The notes below the pieces were generated by a model. That model saw only the letters and a list, made by a program, of their open reading frames with translations. It was not told where the DNA came from and did not search any database. The translations under genes and the position numbers were made by a program. A stretch of 64,000 bases of DNA, taken from assembly GCA_965226185.1 (NCBI GenBank), contig CBDDCT010000007.1:2604001-2668000 (forward strand), read 5' to 3'. This document shows, in pieces, positions 24,820 to 33,633 of this stretch. This DNA is from CBDCYS01 sp965226185 (GTDB taxonomy: Bacteria > Acidobacteriota > Terriglobia > Bryobacterales > UBA6623). The stretch's first letter is position 1; every line of letters begins with the position of its first letter.

Positions 24820-24931
24820 ATGACTAAACAACGAGACAGCAAATCTGGTCAGATCATACTGATCCTGTGCCTGACTTTCCCGGTTCTACTGTTTTTGGGC
24901 GGTCTGACCATGGACATGGTATACATTTACA
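24820..24931 (+). pseudogene. TadG-like pilus gene, 5' part, split by IS1380
   Basis: ATG 24820 follows AAAGGAGA. It encodes MTKQRDSKSGQIILILCLTF and PVLLFLGGLTMDMVYIY, a single N-terminal membrane anchor with the G-x-x-x-D pattern of TadG-like proteins. The frame is broken by IS1380 copy 2 at 24932. Base 24931 joins 26600 after precise excision to give ...VYIYIVDTQLAAAVDAAVLA, the standard TadG continuation. Confidence 0.78.
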
Positions 24932-26594
24932 CCCGGATTTCCACTTTAGTTTCGGTTCTGCTAACCATCGGGTGACCTCGGACGCCTTTATTTATGCGGG
25001 TTGAAAAGCAATCAAGGCGCTGAGGAGATCAACACCCAATGGGTGAAAAAGAAAACAAGCCGTTCCAGCTAAGCTTCAACGGCTTATTGAAAGTCGATTT
25101 CCAAGGATCGCGCGTCACTTCCGATGGCGGGCTCATTCTCGTCCGCGAGCTGGACGAGCGACTCGGGCTCGGGAAGCTGATCGACGAACATCTCAGTGAC
25201 CCACGGCAAGGCTCGAACAAAAAGTTCCCGTTCGCCGATCTGCTGCGGCAGTCAGTCTACTCTCGGCTGGCCGGCTACGAGGACCTCAATGACGCCGTGC
25301 GAGTATCCGCCGATCCGACCTTTCGCTTGATCGGCTCGCAGAAGAACTGGGATCGCGGCGGGGCACTGACCTCGCGACTGCAGAGCTTCGAGACGGAGAT
25401 GCTGGCGAGCGAGGAGAACTTGCTGGGGCTGATGGCTGTGAACCGCGAGCTGGTGGCGCAAGCCGAGACGCAAGACGACTCCGAGCGCGTCATTCTCGAC
25501 ATGGATTCGACCGAAAGCCCTGTCCACGGCCAGCAAGAGGGCAGTGCCTACAACGGCCATTTCGAGTCGGTCTGCTACCACCCGCTGTTGTTGTTCAACC
25601 AGCATGGGGATTGCCTGGCGGCGAAGCTGCGTCCAGGCAACGTGCACAGCGCTGAGGACTGGAAGGAGTTGCTGCTGCCCGAGATCAAGCGCCAACAGGC
25701 CGCGGGCAAACAGGTCACCTTCCGGGGCGATGCGGCCTTTGCTAAGCCGGAGATTTATGAGTTTTCGGAGGAACGCGGAGTGCAGTACGCCATTCGCATT
25801 CCGGCCAACAAGAGCTTGGAATTAGCGATCGAAGACATCCTGTTTCGGCCGCCGGGCAGGCCCTCCCGGAAGCCCTTGGTGCGCTACAAGAGCTTCCGCT
25901 ATCAGGCGGAGAGTTGGTCCAAGCCGCGACGCATCGTGGCCAAGGTCGAGCATCATCTCGGTGAGCTGTTCCCGCGCGTCGGTTTTATCGTGACGAACAT
26001 GACGTTGCCGAGTCGGTCTGTTGTGCGCTTCTACAACAAGCGCGGCACGGCCGAGCAATGGATTAAAGAAGGCAAGCAGGCCACGCACTGGACACGGCTT
26101 TCGTGCCATCGCTTTCGGGCCAACGAAGTGCGACTGCAACTCAGCGTGCTGGCCTACAACCTGGGCAACTTGTGGCGGCGGCTGGGACTGCCGCACAGGA
26201 TCAAGAGCTGGTCGCTGACGAGCTTGCAACACAGATTGATGAAGACCGGCGGTCGGCTGGTCAAGCACGCGCGGTATTACTGGCTGCTGCTGGCCGAGGG
26301 GCATCTGAACCGCAGGCTGTTCGGTGACATGCTGCACAGGATCTGGGCGCTGCCGCTGCCGAGCGGGTAGAACGGTCGCTCGCGAGTGCGAAATCTGGAT
26401 GCTGCGGAGTGAAGCTCGGAGGAGTGCCTGAAAAACCGCCTTCCGACCGACGAATTGTCCCCTTCGGAGAACGAAAGGGTCTAGTGGAAGCACTTCGGTC
26501 CGGCCCGGTGCGTGCCTGCGGTCAAGAAAGGCTTGCGTTCAAGAGAGAAGGAACGTAGAATCGAGGAGGCCAAGATCCAAAATGGAAATCCTGG
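24932..26594 (+). mobile_element. IS1380-family insertion sequence, copy 2
   Basis: A 1663 bp element bounded by CCCGGATTTCC and GGAAATCCTGG and flanked by the 5-bp direct repeat TTACA (24927-24931 and 26595-26599). It interrupts the TadG-like gene in the sense direction. Same family as the copy at 21898. Confidence 0.95.
25039..26370 (+). CDS. IS1380 transposase, copy 2
   Basis: 443 residues, collinear with copy 1 over its whole length, with the triad in VILDMDSTESPVHG, QVTFRGDAAFAKPE and YNKRGTAEQWIKEGK. Differences are scattered substitutions such as EEHLSDSRQGL to DEHLSDPRQGS. Intact frame, so probably functional. Confidence 0.95.
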   Translation: MGEKENKPFQLSFNGLLKVDFQGSRVTSDGGLILVRELDERLGLGKLIDEHLSDPRQGSNKKFPFADLLRQSVYSRLAGYEDLNDAVRVSADPTFRLIGSQKNWDRGGALTSRLQSFETEMLASEENLLGLMAVNRELVAQAETQDDSERVILDMDSTESPVHGQQEGSAYNGHFESVCYHPLLLFNQHGDCLAAKLRPGNVHSAEDWKELLLPEIKRQQAAGKQVTFRGDAAFAKPEIYEFSEERGVQYAIRIPANKSLELAIEDILFRPPGRPSRKPLVRYKSFRYQAESWSKPRRIVAKVEHHLGELFPRVGFIVTNMTLPSRSVVRFYNKRGTAEQWIKEGKQATHWTRLSCHRFRANEVRLQLSVLAYNLGNLWRRLGLPHRIKSWSLTSLQHRLMKTGGRLVKHARYYWLLLAEGHLNRRLFGDMLHRIWALPLPSG

Positions 26595-27552
26595 TTACAT
26601 CGTCGACACTCAGCTGGCGGCGGCGGTGGACGCGGCCGTGTTGGCGGCGGCGCGTGCCGACACCTATAGCGCCTACAGCATGGCCTACTCCGTTTTCAAC
26701 GGGAACTTTCCACCAGGCTACCTGATGAGTCTTTCCAGCTCGCTCAACAACCTCTCCATCACTTCGGATGAAATCTCCGCTTTGGGAACAGCCACGGTGC
26801 CCACGCTTTTTATGCGGGTGAGCGGGAGGGAATCGGTCGAATTGAACCATCTTGCGAAGGTTGTGCTCGGTACCGGCGGGGGCGCGACGGCCGGCTTTCT
26901 GCTGATCGACGAGGACACGATCGACAACGGCACACCTGGAATCGAAGACATTTCCTTCAACTGGCCCGATTGCGGCGACGGCGACCCGTCCGTATGCGTA
27001 AACGATGATCTCGCGGACCCCTACGTGAGAACACAATTGTTCACGCGAGGGAATGACGTTACCGGTTCGGTGGTGGGCTTGATCCTGCCCACCGGCCAGG
27101 AAGGTGACGAGGGCTTGTATAAATTCACCAATGCAGATCCACAGGTGAGCGACCAGACGCCGTCAAAAACTTTTACCACCCAGGAATTGTTCGACTCCAC
27201 GGGCAACACGGCGGACGAAAACAATCTGGACAAGATTCTCGGCGTACGGCCGTTGACCGAGCAGGAGATTAAGGACCTGGTCGGCTACCAGGTCTGTGGT
27301 CTGGTTTTTGACAGTGACATCAGCTATGACGAATCCGAAGGCTTTGCGTCACTGAAAGGCTCTACACAGGGCGTGGCTGTCTTCGAGGTAACCGGTTGGC
27401 AGCCGTCCCCGTCCGGGGGCTCGTACTTACCGGAGATCATCGTGAGTCTGGTGCCTTCGGGGGATCTTTCAGACACCTGTTCCACTCTGCCAGATCTTAG
27501 TTTTACTGGCACTGGCAGTTCTTCAACCACCTATATGTATCTGACCCAGTGA
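26595..27552 (+). pseudogene. TadG-like pilus gene, 3' part, with C-terminal IDED-type domain
   Basis: The continuation IVDTQLAAAVDAAVLAAARA matches the TadG-like region in which small residues line the first extracytoplasmic helix. The remaining ~280 residues contain FLLIDEDTIDNGTPGIEDIS, later GQEGDEGLYKF, QVCGLVFDSDISYDE, SLKGSTQGVAVFEV and LPEIIVSLV. The same ordered motifs occur at the C-terminal end of the secreted protein at 27798-29527. Without the IS the whole protein would have 354 residues. No frame damage other than the IS is seen. Confidence 0.72.
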
Positions 27553-27797
27553 GAGCGACCCGAGCGACCGACCCGGCCAGCCTTGAGTCGCTTCGCTGCC
27601 GCTGGACGGGTCCCTTCCCTTGCGGGCAGACGAGCCCACGCTCGGGGTTTCTAGTGGGTGCTGGACCCGGTCTGTGAGGCACTGACGTTCGGGGCCGCTG
27701 TCACCCATCCCAACTAGAAAAGTTGCGGGGCAGCCGGAGAAGTTCCCGGGTGCCGCGGTTTCAACACGGAGATTGTCGCTTACAAGAACGTGACTCT

Positions 27798-29527
27798 ATG
27801 AAACGGTTCATTCCAGTAATTTCGGTCGTTGTGTTTGTCCTCTTCGGAATTCAGTCGAGTCCGGGGCAGGTTGTCCTTGTCGAGGGCAGCCATACTCTAA
27901 GCAAGTTGGTCGATTCGAATGTGACCCTCGATCCCAGCCAAGCAATGCTGAACGATTTCGCCGCCGAAATTGAAAGCATCGGCGTCGACCCATCCACCGG
28001 GGATCTGTATATTCAGCTAGCGGAGCAACCCGGGGTTTTTACGCCTACGAGTGTTACCACTCACATCTACAAGGTGACCCCCGCGGGCAGTGTGTCGCCT
28101 GTTGTTCTCGGAACGGGTTTCGGCATCAATTCCAGAGGCACGGACCTCCACTTCGATCCGGTGACGGGTCTCTTGGTCACGCAGGATCAGAACTTTGCGG
28201 GGGGGGCCGCCTCGCCACGGTGGCGCCGGGAACGGGAGTCATTGGGACATGGGCGCCCTTCGTGTTCGCGGGCAATACCTACGGGATGGACTTCTCGGCC
28301 GGAACCGGGGGGTCCGACGTACCGGCGACCGAGATCGTTTTCACTACCGATGTAGGGGGCGGGATGAATTCGGCTCCTATCGGCGGTTCTGCAACACTTC
28401 ACTTTCCGTTACCGCCCGCGGGAGGAGATGACATGGTCATCCAGCCTGACGGCGATTGGGTGCACGTGGGCGACTTCAATGTTCCTCTTACCGCGTACAG
28501 CCCAGCGGGACCGGAGCCCCACGCCACGGTTACCAGTCCCTTAAACATCTCGGACATATTTACAAGTGCTGATCTTCTGTTCAGCTTCGGATCTCGCGCG
28601 ACTGTATGCGATTCGACTGGTGAGCTCTATATCAGCTACTCCGGTGAGTTCGGAGGCTCAGGGATTTTTCGGGTGGACGAGCCTCTTACGACGGCGACGC
28701 TGCTGCTCACGATCGGCAAGGACCGCCCGTTCGAGGGTCTCCAAGACCTGATTATTGGGCCATCGACCGGTGGAGGGGGCAACAGCGTCTTTTTCACTGT
28801 TCATGAGGGGGCTCTCTTCACCGCCGGAAACGAGCAAGTCTGGGAGCTAACCGTGCCCGAATGTGGCGTGAGTGGCGCGGTCTTGCTAATCATCGACGAG
28901 GACAGCATCGACAACGGCAATCCGCCCAACTTCTTCAGGGAAAGGCAGGTCAATGATGACAGAGCACGACTTGGGCAACGGCGTCAGCTGCGCTTCTTCG
29001 AGAACCACGTCGGCGATAAGATCACGCTGCATACTGGCGAAGTGGGTGACGAAGGGTGGTTTGCTCTGAAGACCGTTCCGAACTCCTGGGCTAACGGCGG
29101 TCCTAGCGACGATGGACTTCGCAATTTCGTGGGCGTGACAATGCCAAACGGAAAAATCAAAGTCGGCAAAGGCTTGGGCCGCGGGAAGGACCTAGAGTCC
29201 AAGCTCGACAAGATCCCGGATGTGACGCCCTTAAGAGCGAGCGGCCTCAAGGCCCTGGAAGGACAGCAGGTCTGCGCGGTAGTCTATGACAGCGACATCA
29301 GCATGAACTATGACCCGCTCGATGGGAGTCTCAAGGGCGCGAACCTAGGGAGAGTGGCCTTTGAGGTCATCTCGGTCACAGCCTTGACAGGGTGGTCCTC
29401 TTCGACTCTTCCAGAGGCAGAAATCGAGATCTTGGACGCCGAGGAGGTCTGTGAGGGCCCGCTGGAACTGTTCACCGACGCCCCCGAGCCTGACTCTTCC
29501 TCGGAACCCTTTGACGTGGAGCCGTAG
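27798..29527 (+). CDS. Secreted beta-propeller-like protein with IDED-type C-terminal domain; frameshifted at poly-G
   Basis: ATG 27798 encodes a signal peptide (MKRFIPVISVVVFVLFGIQ, then SSPGQ). The N-terminal ~350 residues (ESIGVDPSTGDLYIQLAE, GTDLHFDPVTGLLVTQDQNF) look like a propeller and are closely similar to the gene at 29856. The frame breaks at G8 (28199-28206): the first part ends at 28355, and the second part is open from before 28220 to 29527. The paralogue has G10 at the same place; one base less here shifts the frame. After ELTVPEC the two paralogues diverge: this one continues VLLIIDEDSIDNGNPPNFF and ends with QQVCAVVYDSDIS and SLKGANLGRVAFEV, the domain also found in the TadG-like gene. 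Function unknown. Confidence 0.65.
28199..28206 (+). repeat. Poly-G tract (8 G), frame-breaking
   Basis: Eight consecutive G within the coding region of the first secreted paralogue. The local sequence is GCG followed by GGGGGGG then CCGCC, whereas the paralogue has ten G then CGCC. Length change by slippage would switch the second half of the protein on or off. Confidence 0.7.
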
Positions 29528-29608
29528 GCGGACACCGAGATTCTCGGGCGGCGGGGGTCAGGCGCCTGAGACTGGTCGCCCCCCCCTTGATTGCGGTGGT
29601 TCCGCAGC

Positions 29609-29719
29609 CTCCAGGAGCACGGGCCGGCCGCAATTCTGCCCACTCTCCCGCCATCCATCCGAGGTAGAGGCATATGACTGTTCGATCCGGTAGCGTTAAA
29701 GTTATTTTCTGACGATCCC
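29609..29719. repeat. Inverted repeat, left arm, flanking the second paralogue
   Basis: Three blocks reappear in the same order, reversed, at 31428-31616: CTCCAGGAGCAC (29609-29620), a 35-bp block at 29631-29665 matching 31537-31571 with one mismatch, and AGTTATTTTCTGACGATCCC (29700-29719), a perfect 20-bp match to 31428-31447. The region is non-coding. Confidence 0.85.
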
Positions 29720-29855
29720 CTGGAGGTTCCCCTAGAAGGAAAAGGTACTACTAATCTATTGAACTTTTGCATTTTCCATTCCATGATTGACTCGAACGTT
29801 CTGGTACCGGACAGCCGGATTTCCAAGATCATAGGACAAAATCAAGGAATAGGGA

Positions 29856-31400
29856 ATGAATAAACTCAAACTGGTTTGGCACTCTATGAAACAGTTGATT
29901 CTAGTAACTTCGATTGCAGTGCTTGTCCTCTTCGGAATTCAGTCGAGTCCGGGGCAGGTTGTCCTTGTCGAGGGCAGCCATACTCTAACCCAGTTGGTCG
30001 ATTCGAGTGTGACCCTCGATCCCAGCCAAGCAATACTGGACGATCGCGCCTCCATTGAAAGCATCGGCGTCGACCCATCCACCGGGGATCTGTACATTCA
30101 GCTAGCGGAGCACGCCTCTATTCCTATTCCTTTTGCGGAGAAGAGTGATACCACTCACATCTACAGGGTGACCCCCGCGGGCGTCGTGTCGCCTGTTGTT
30201 CTCGATACCGGTTTCGGTATCAACTCCAGAGGCACGGACCTCCACTTCGATCCGGTGACGGGTCTGTTGGTCACGCAGGATCAGAACTTTGCGGGGGGGG
30301 GGCGCCTCGCCACGGTGGTGCCGGGAACGGGAGTCATTGGGACATGGGCGCCCTTCGTGTTCGCACTAAATACCTTCGGGATGGACTTCTCGGCCGGAAT
30401 CGGGGGGTCCGACGTACCGGCGACCGAGATCGTTTTCACCAGCGATCGAGGGGGCGGGATGAATTCGGCTCCCTTCGGCGGTCCTGTAACACCTCACTCT
30501 CCGCTGCCCTCGGGCGGAGATGACATAGTCATCCAGCCTGACGGAGAGTGGGTGCACGTGGGCGCCTTCGATGTTCCTCTTACCGCGTACAGCCCGGCGG
30601 GACCGGAGGACCACGCCACGGTTACCAGTCCCTTGAACATCTTAGACATATTTACAAGTGCCGGTCTTCCGTTCATTTACGGATCTCGCGCAACTGTATG
30701 CGATTCGACCGGTGAGCTCTATATCAGCTACTCCGGTGTGTTCGGAGGCTCAGGGATTTTTCGGGTGGACGAGCCCCTTGAGACGGCGACACTGCTGCTC
30801 ACGATCGGCCTGGGCCGCCCGTTAGAGCGTCTCCAAGACCTGATTATTGGGCCATCGACCAGCGGAGGGGGGAAAAGCGTCTTTTTCACAGTTCATGAAG
30901 AGGTTTTCGGCGCCGCCGGAAACGAGCAAGTCTGGGAGCTAACCGTGCCCGAATGTCCGGCCGCAGCGGAAGCAATTGATGGGCGCATGAGCGGGGGCGG
31001 CAGCGTTTTCACTCCGGCGGGCGTTCGCTTCACACACGGCTTCCAGCTGCATTGCGACGTGGCGGACAGCCCCAACAATCTTCAGGTCAACTGGCCCAAG
31101 GACTCGGGCAAGGGGAGCAACCGGTTCCACCTCGAGAGCCTGACGTCGACCTCCTGCAGTGATGATCCGGCCATTAGCGAGGGCAAGCCGGCAGCGGGCT
31201 TTGACACCTACGCTGGCAGCGGTATGGGGCGGCTGAATGGTGTGTCAGGTGCAATGATCGACTTTGAGTTCACCGATGCGGGCGAGCCCGGCAAGGGGGT
31301 GGACAAGGCTGATATCACTATCACTCCGCTCGGCGGTGCGCCGATCGCCATTTCAGGCACTCTGGAGAAAGGCAACCACCAGGCCCACGCGCCGCGATAA
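29856..31400 (+). CDS. Secreted beta-propeller-like protein with GRMSGGGS/NHQAH C-terminal domain
   Basis: A 514-residue protein. ATG 29856 follows AGGGA; the ATG at 29886 corresponds to the start of the paralogue and would also give a signal peptide (MKQLILVTSIAVLVLFGIQ). Residues ~30-360 match the gene at 27798 almost throughout, including the poly-G stretch (G10 at 30293-30302), here in frame as AGGGRLATVVPGTG. After ELTVPEC (~residue 367) it carries an unrelated domain: GRMSGGGSVFTPAGVRFTHG, FQLHCDVADSPNNLQVNWPK, CSDDPAIS and SGTLEKGNHQAHAPR. This matches the so-called post-COAP-1 type of C-terminal domain. Extracytoplasmic; role unknown. Flanked by inverted repeats. Confidence 0.75.
   Translation: MNKLKLVWHSMKQLILVTSIAVLVLFGIQSSPGQVVLVEGSHTLTQLVDSSVTLDPSQAILDDRASIESIGVDPSTGDLYIQLAEHASIPIPFAEKSDTTHIYRVTPAGVVSPVVLDTGFGINSRGTDLHFDPVTGLLVTQDQNFAGGGRLATVVPGTGVIGTWAPFVFALNTFGMDFSAGIGGSDVPATEIVFTSDRGGGMNSAPFGGPVTPHSPLPSGGDDIVIQPDGEWVHVGAFDVPLTAYSPAGPEDHATVTSPLNILDIFTSAGLPFIYGSRATVCDSTGELYISYSGVFGGSGIFRVDEPLETATLLLTIGLGRPLERLQDLIIGPSTSGGGKSVFFTVHEEVFGAAGNEQVWELTVPECPAAAEAIDGRMSGGGSVFTPAGVRFTHGFQLHCDVADSPNNLQVNWPKDSGKGSNRFHLESLTSTSCSDDPAISEGKPAAGFDTYAGSGMGRLNGVSGAMIDFEFTDAGEPGKGVDKADITITPLGGAPIAISGTLEKGNHQAHAPR
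30293..30302 (+). repeat. Poly-G tract (10 G), in frame
   Basis: Ten consecutive G inside the second paralogue, reading GCG GGG GGG GGG CGC in frame. The homologous position in the first paralogue has eight G and is out of frame. Confidence 0.75.
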
Positions 31401-31427
31401 CCAGGAGCCACTTCGCAGGTCAAGCCC

Positions 31428-31616
31428 GGGATCGTCAGAAAATAACTATACCTGGACGAATCCGGATCGCGGCAGGGATGCCGGTCGCCCGGTACGCCGC
31501 AAGGGTCCGTAGGTAAGCGCCGGCTCATACGGCTCCACCTCGGATGGATGGCGGGAGAATGGGCAGAATTGTGATCGGCTCAGCGGAAGACCGCGAGCCG
31601 ATCGGTGCTCCTGGAG
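31428..31616. repeat. Inverted repeat, right arm
   Basis: Reverse-complement counterpart of 29609-29719, with about 70 bp of extra sequence between the first two blocks. The stretch from here to 31807 has no gene; it contains a G/C-rich segment and nothing else that I recognise. Confidence 0.85.
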
Positions 31617-31807
31617 AAGGTTTTACAAGTGTAAACGCGGCGAGCGCCTCAGCACTGCGGTAGGCCCGTCATGCGGGGCGAGCGCCAGTCGAAAGCGTAC
31701 GGTGGAGGCGGACCCATGACATCCGGGCCCAACTCTCCACCGCAGCAAATTACTCGTTAACGATGTGAGAAGGATTTCAAGCCGCGAGCACTGCGCGGCG
31801 AATAATC

Positions 31808-32113
31808 CTACATCTTCACGGAGTCGACGTGCAGGCTGTCATCGGTGATCTTGCCGCTCACGGTCACCTTGTGACCAACGTGGTCTTTCACCGCATCCTG
31901 GTTGTCAATCTTGTAGATTTTCTTGTCAGAGTCTTGGACAAAGACGATTGCCTGTCCGCCCTCCACGCACTTCTTCGCACAGCCGGCATGCGATTCCGAA
32001 GCACCCTTGGCAGCAGCGCATTTCTCATCGGACAACCAGCCGACCAGATCGCCGGCCATCGCCGTGCCTGTCACAAACATCAGCAACATCATCAGGGTTA
32101 CGACTTTCTTCAT
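31808..32113 (-). CDS. Small secreted protein (OB-fold-like, unknown role)
   Basis: ATG 32113 with AGGAGGG before it gives a 101-residue protein; the longer upstream frame is rejected. A signal peptide MKKVVTLMMLLMFVTGTAMA is followed by GWLSDEKCAAAKGASESHAG, then CAKKCVEGGQAIVFVQDSDK and KIYKIDNQDAVKDHVGHKVT, ending in short strands. Three Cys and a His cluster (C-x10-H-x2-C-x3-C) could bind a metal or form a disulfide. Similar small secreted proteins are common in Acidobacteriota, with no assigned function. Confidence 0.75.
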   Translation of the reverse strand: MKKVVTLMMLLMFVTGTAMAGDLVGWLSDEKCAAAKGASESHAGCAKKCVEGGQAIVFVQDSDKKIYKIDNQDAVKDHVGHKVTVSGKITDDSLHVDSVKM

Positions 32114-32390
32114 GGTCCCTCCTAAGGGTTGATCGAGAAATCTAGAAAACTCTTTCCAGACTCGGTCATTATACACATATCCTCGGGCTGCGGCAAGCTG
32201 GACAAAGTGGCAGTCTGACGGCCTTTCTTGCGCCGTATCCAGGGTTGTGTTAACGTTACGCCTTACGGCCTCTAAGCGACAAACCGCGAGCGATCCAGGG
32301 TTTGCGGCAAATCAGCCTGGACTAGACTCCAGCAACCGCTCGGAATCTTTGTCGCGCCGTCGGCTCATACGTCCCGAAAAATTGCTAAAG

Positions 32391-33608
32391 ATGCTTTTGC
32401 TGCTTGTTCTGCTGGCTGCTGCCGCGCCCCTGGCCGCCCAGGTACACTCGCGCGCCGAAGAAATCCAGCAAGCCCGGCGAGACAAAGCAGCCAAAGCGAC
32501 TCCCGAAGAGTTGTCCAAGGCGGAATCGCGCCTGAACTACATCATGGACAAGCACGTCCTGGAGCGCATTGCCACGGGATATCACGGTCTGACGCTGGTC
32601 ATGGGCGGGATGCCGACCGGGCAGGGCTTCGCGCTGGGGCCGCAGTACAATCGTCTGGATTTGGCCGCGGGAGCGCTCAATTTTAGGACATCGGCCCGCG
32701 GGACTAGCTCCAGGGCTCTCCTGATCGATCTGCAGGTCGGCATGCCGAAGCTCGCCGGCGGCAAGCTCTTCGTCGATTTCTTGGCCCAGCATCGGAACTT
32801 GCCGCGGCTGGAGTACTTCGGTCCCGGACCCTCTTCTCAAAAGGAAGACCGCTCCCAGTTCCGGCTGGAAGACACCAGCGCTGACTTCACGGTGGGTTAC
32901 CGGCCCTTCCAGTACAAGTTCTCCCGTCCGCTGAGCCTGGGCGTGACGGGCGGCTTTCTCAAGGTCAATACGGGACCGGGCAATCTTGGCGGTCTCCCGC
33001 AAACCGCCGACTTGTTTTCTCCTCAAGAAACCCCAGGCTTGGACGATCAGACCGATTACTTGCGGGGCGGATTCTTCGTGCAGTATGACTACCGTGACAA
33101 CCCGCTGGGGCCGCGCTCGGGCGGCAACTATGTCGCGAAATTCACCTATTACGACGACCGTGATCTCGGGATGCACGACTTCCGGAGTCTGCACCTGGAA
33201 GCCCAGCAATATTTCCCGTTCTGGAACAAACGCCGCGTGATTGCGCTGCGGGCCATGACCGTCGTCAGTTTCGAAAACCCCAACCAGACGGTTCCTTTCT
33301 ATATTCAGCCGGTTCTGGGCGGCTCGGACGACTTGCGCGGGTTTCGGGCGTACCGTTTTTATGACAACAACCTGATCGTTGCCACTGCCGAGTATCGCTG
33401 GGAGGCCTTTACCGGCCTCGACATGGCCTTGTTCTTTGACGCCGGCAAGGTGGTTCCGAGACGATCCCAGGTGAACTTCCACGATCTGGAGGCATCAGCG
33501 GGCGTGGGTTTTCGTTTCAACGTGGGGAACAGCGTTTTCTTGCGCATCGATGCCGGCTTCAGCCACGAGGGGGCTCAGATCTGGCTGAAGTTCGAGAATG
33601 TGTTCTGA
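32391..33608 (+). CDS. Outer membrane beta-barrel protein (BamA/surface antigen barrel type)
   Basis: ATG 32391 begins a signal peptide (MLLLLVLLAAAAPLAAQ) and gives 405 residues. A short coiled segment (HSRAEEIQQARRDKAAKAT) precedes the barrel. Strand-like segments alternate to the end, with VLGGSDDLRGFRAYRFYDNN, the L6-loop motif R-G-[FY] of Omp85-type barrels, and FDAGKVV, ending in the barrel terminus WLKFENVF with a final Phe. POTRA domains are lacking, as in patatin-less surface antigen barrels. The downstream gene begins 25 bases later and is probably in the same operon. Confidence 0.75.
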   Translation: MLLLLVLLAAAAPLAAQVHSRAEEIQQARRDKAAKATPEELSKAESRLNYIMDKHVLERIATGYHGLTLVMGGMPTGQGFALGPQYNRLDLAAGALNFRTSARGTSSRALLIDLQVGMPKLAGGKLFVDFLAQHRNLPRLEYFGPGPSSQKEDRSQFRLEDTSADFTVGYRPFQYKFSRPLSLGVTGGFLKVNTGPGNLGGLPQTADLFSPQETPGLDDQTDYLRGGFFVQYDYRDNPLGPRSGGNYVAKFTYYDDRDLGMHDFRSLHLEAQQYFPFWNKRRVIALRAMTVVSFENPNQTVPFYIQPVLGGSDDLRGFRAYRFYDNNLIVATAEYRWEAFTGLDMALFFDAGKVVPRRSQVNFHDLEASAGVGFRFNVGNSVFLRIDAGFSHEGAQIWLKFENVF

Positions 33609-33633
33609 TGGGCGGGAGGACATCCTATTGACG

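Noticed and set aside
27553..27797. Possible promoter/terminator between the TadG-like gene and the first secreted paralogue
   Set aside because: I saw only G/C-rich sequence with no convincing hairpin followed by a T run or consensus promoter.
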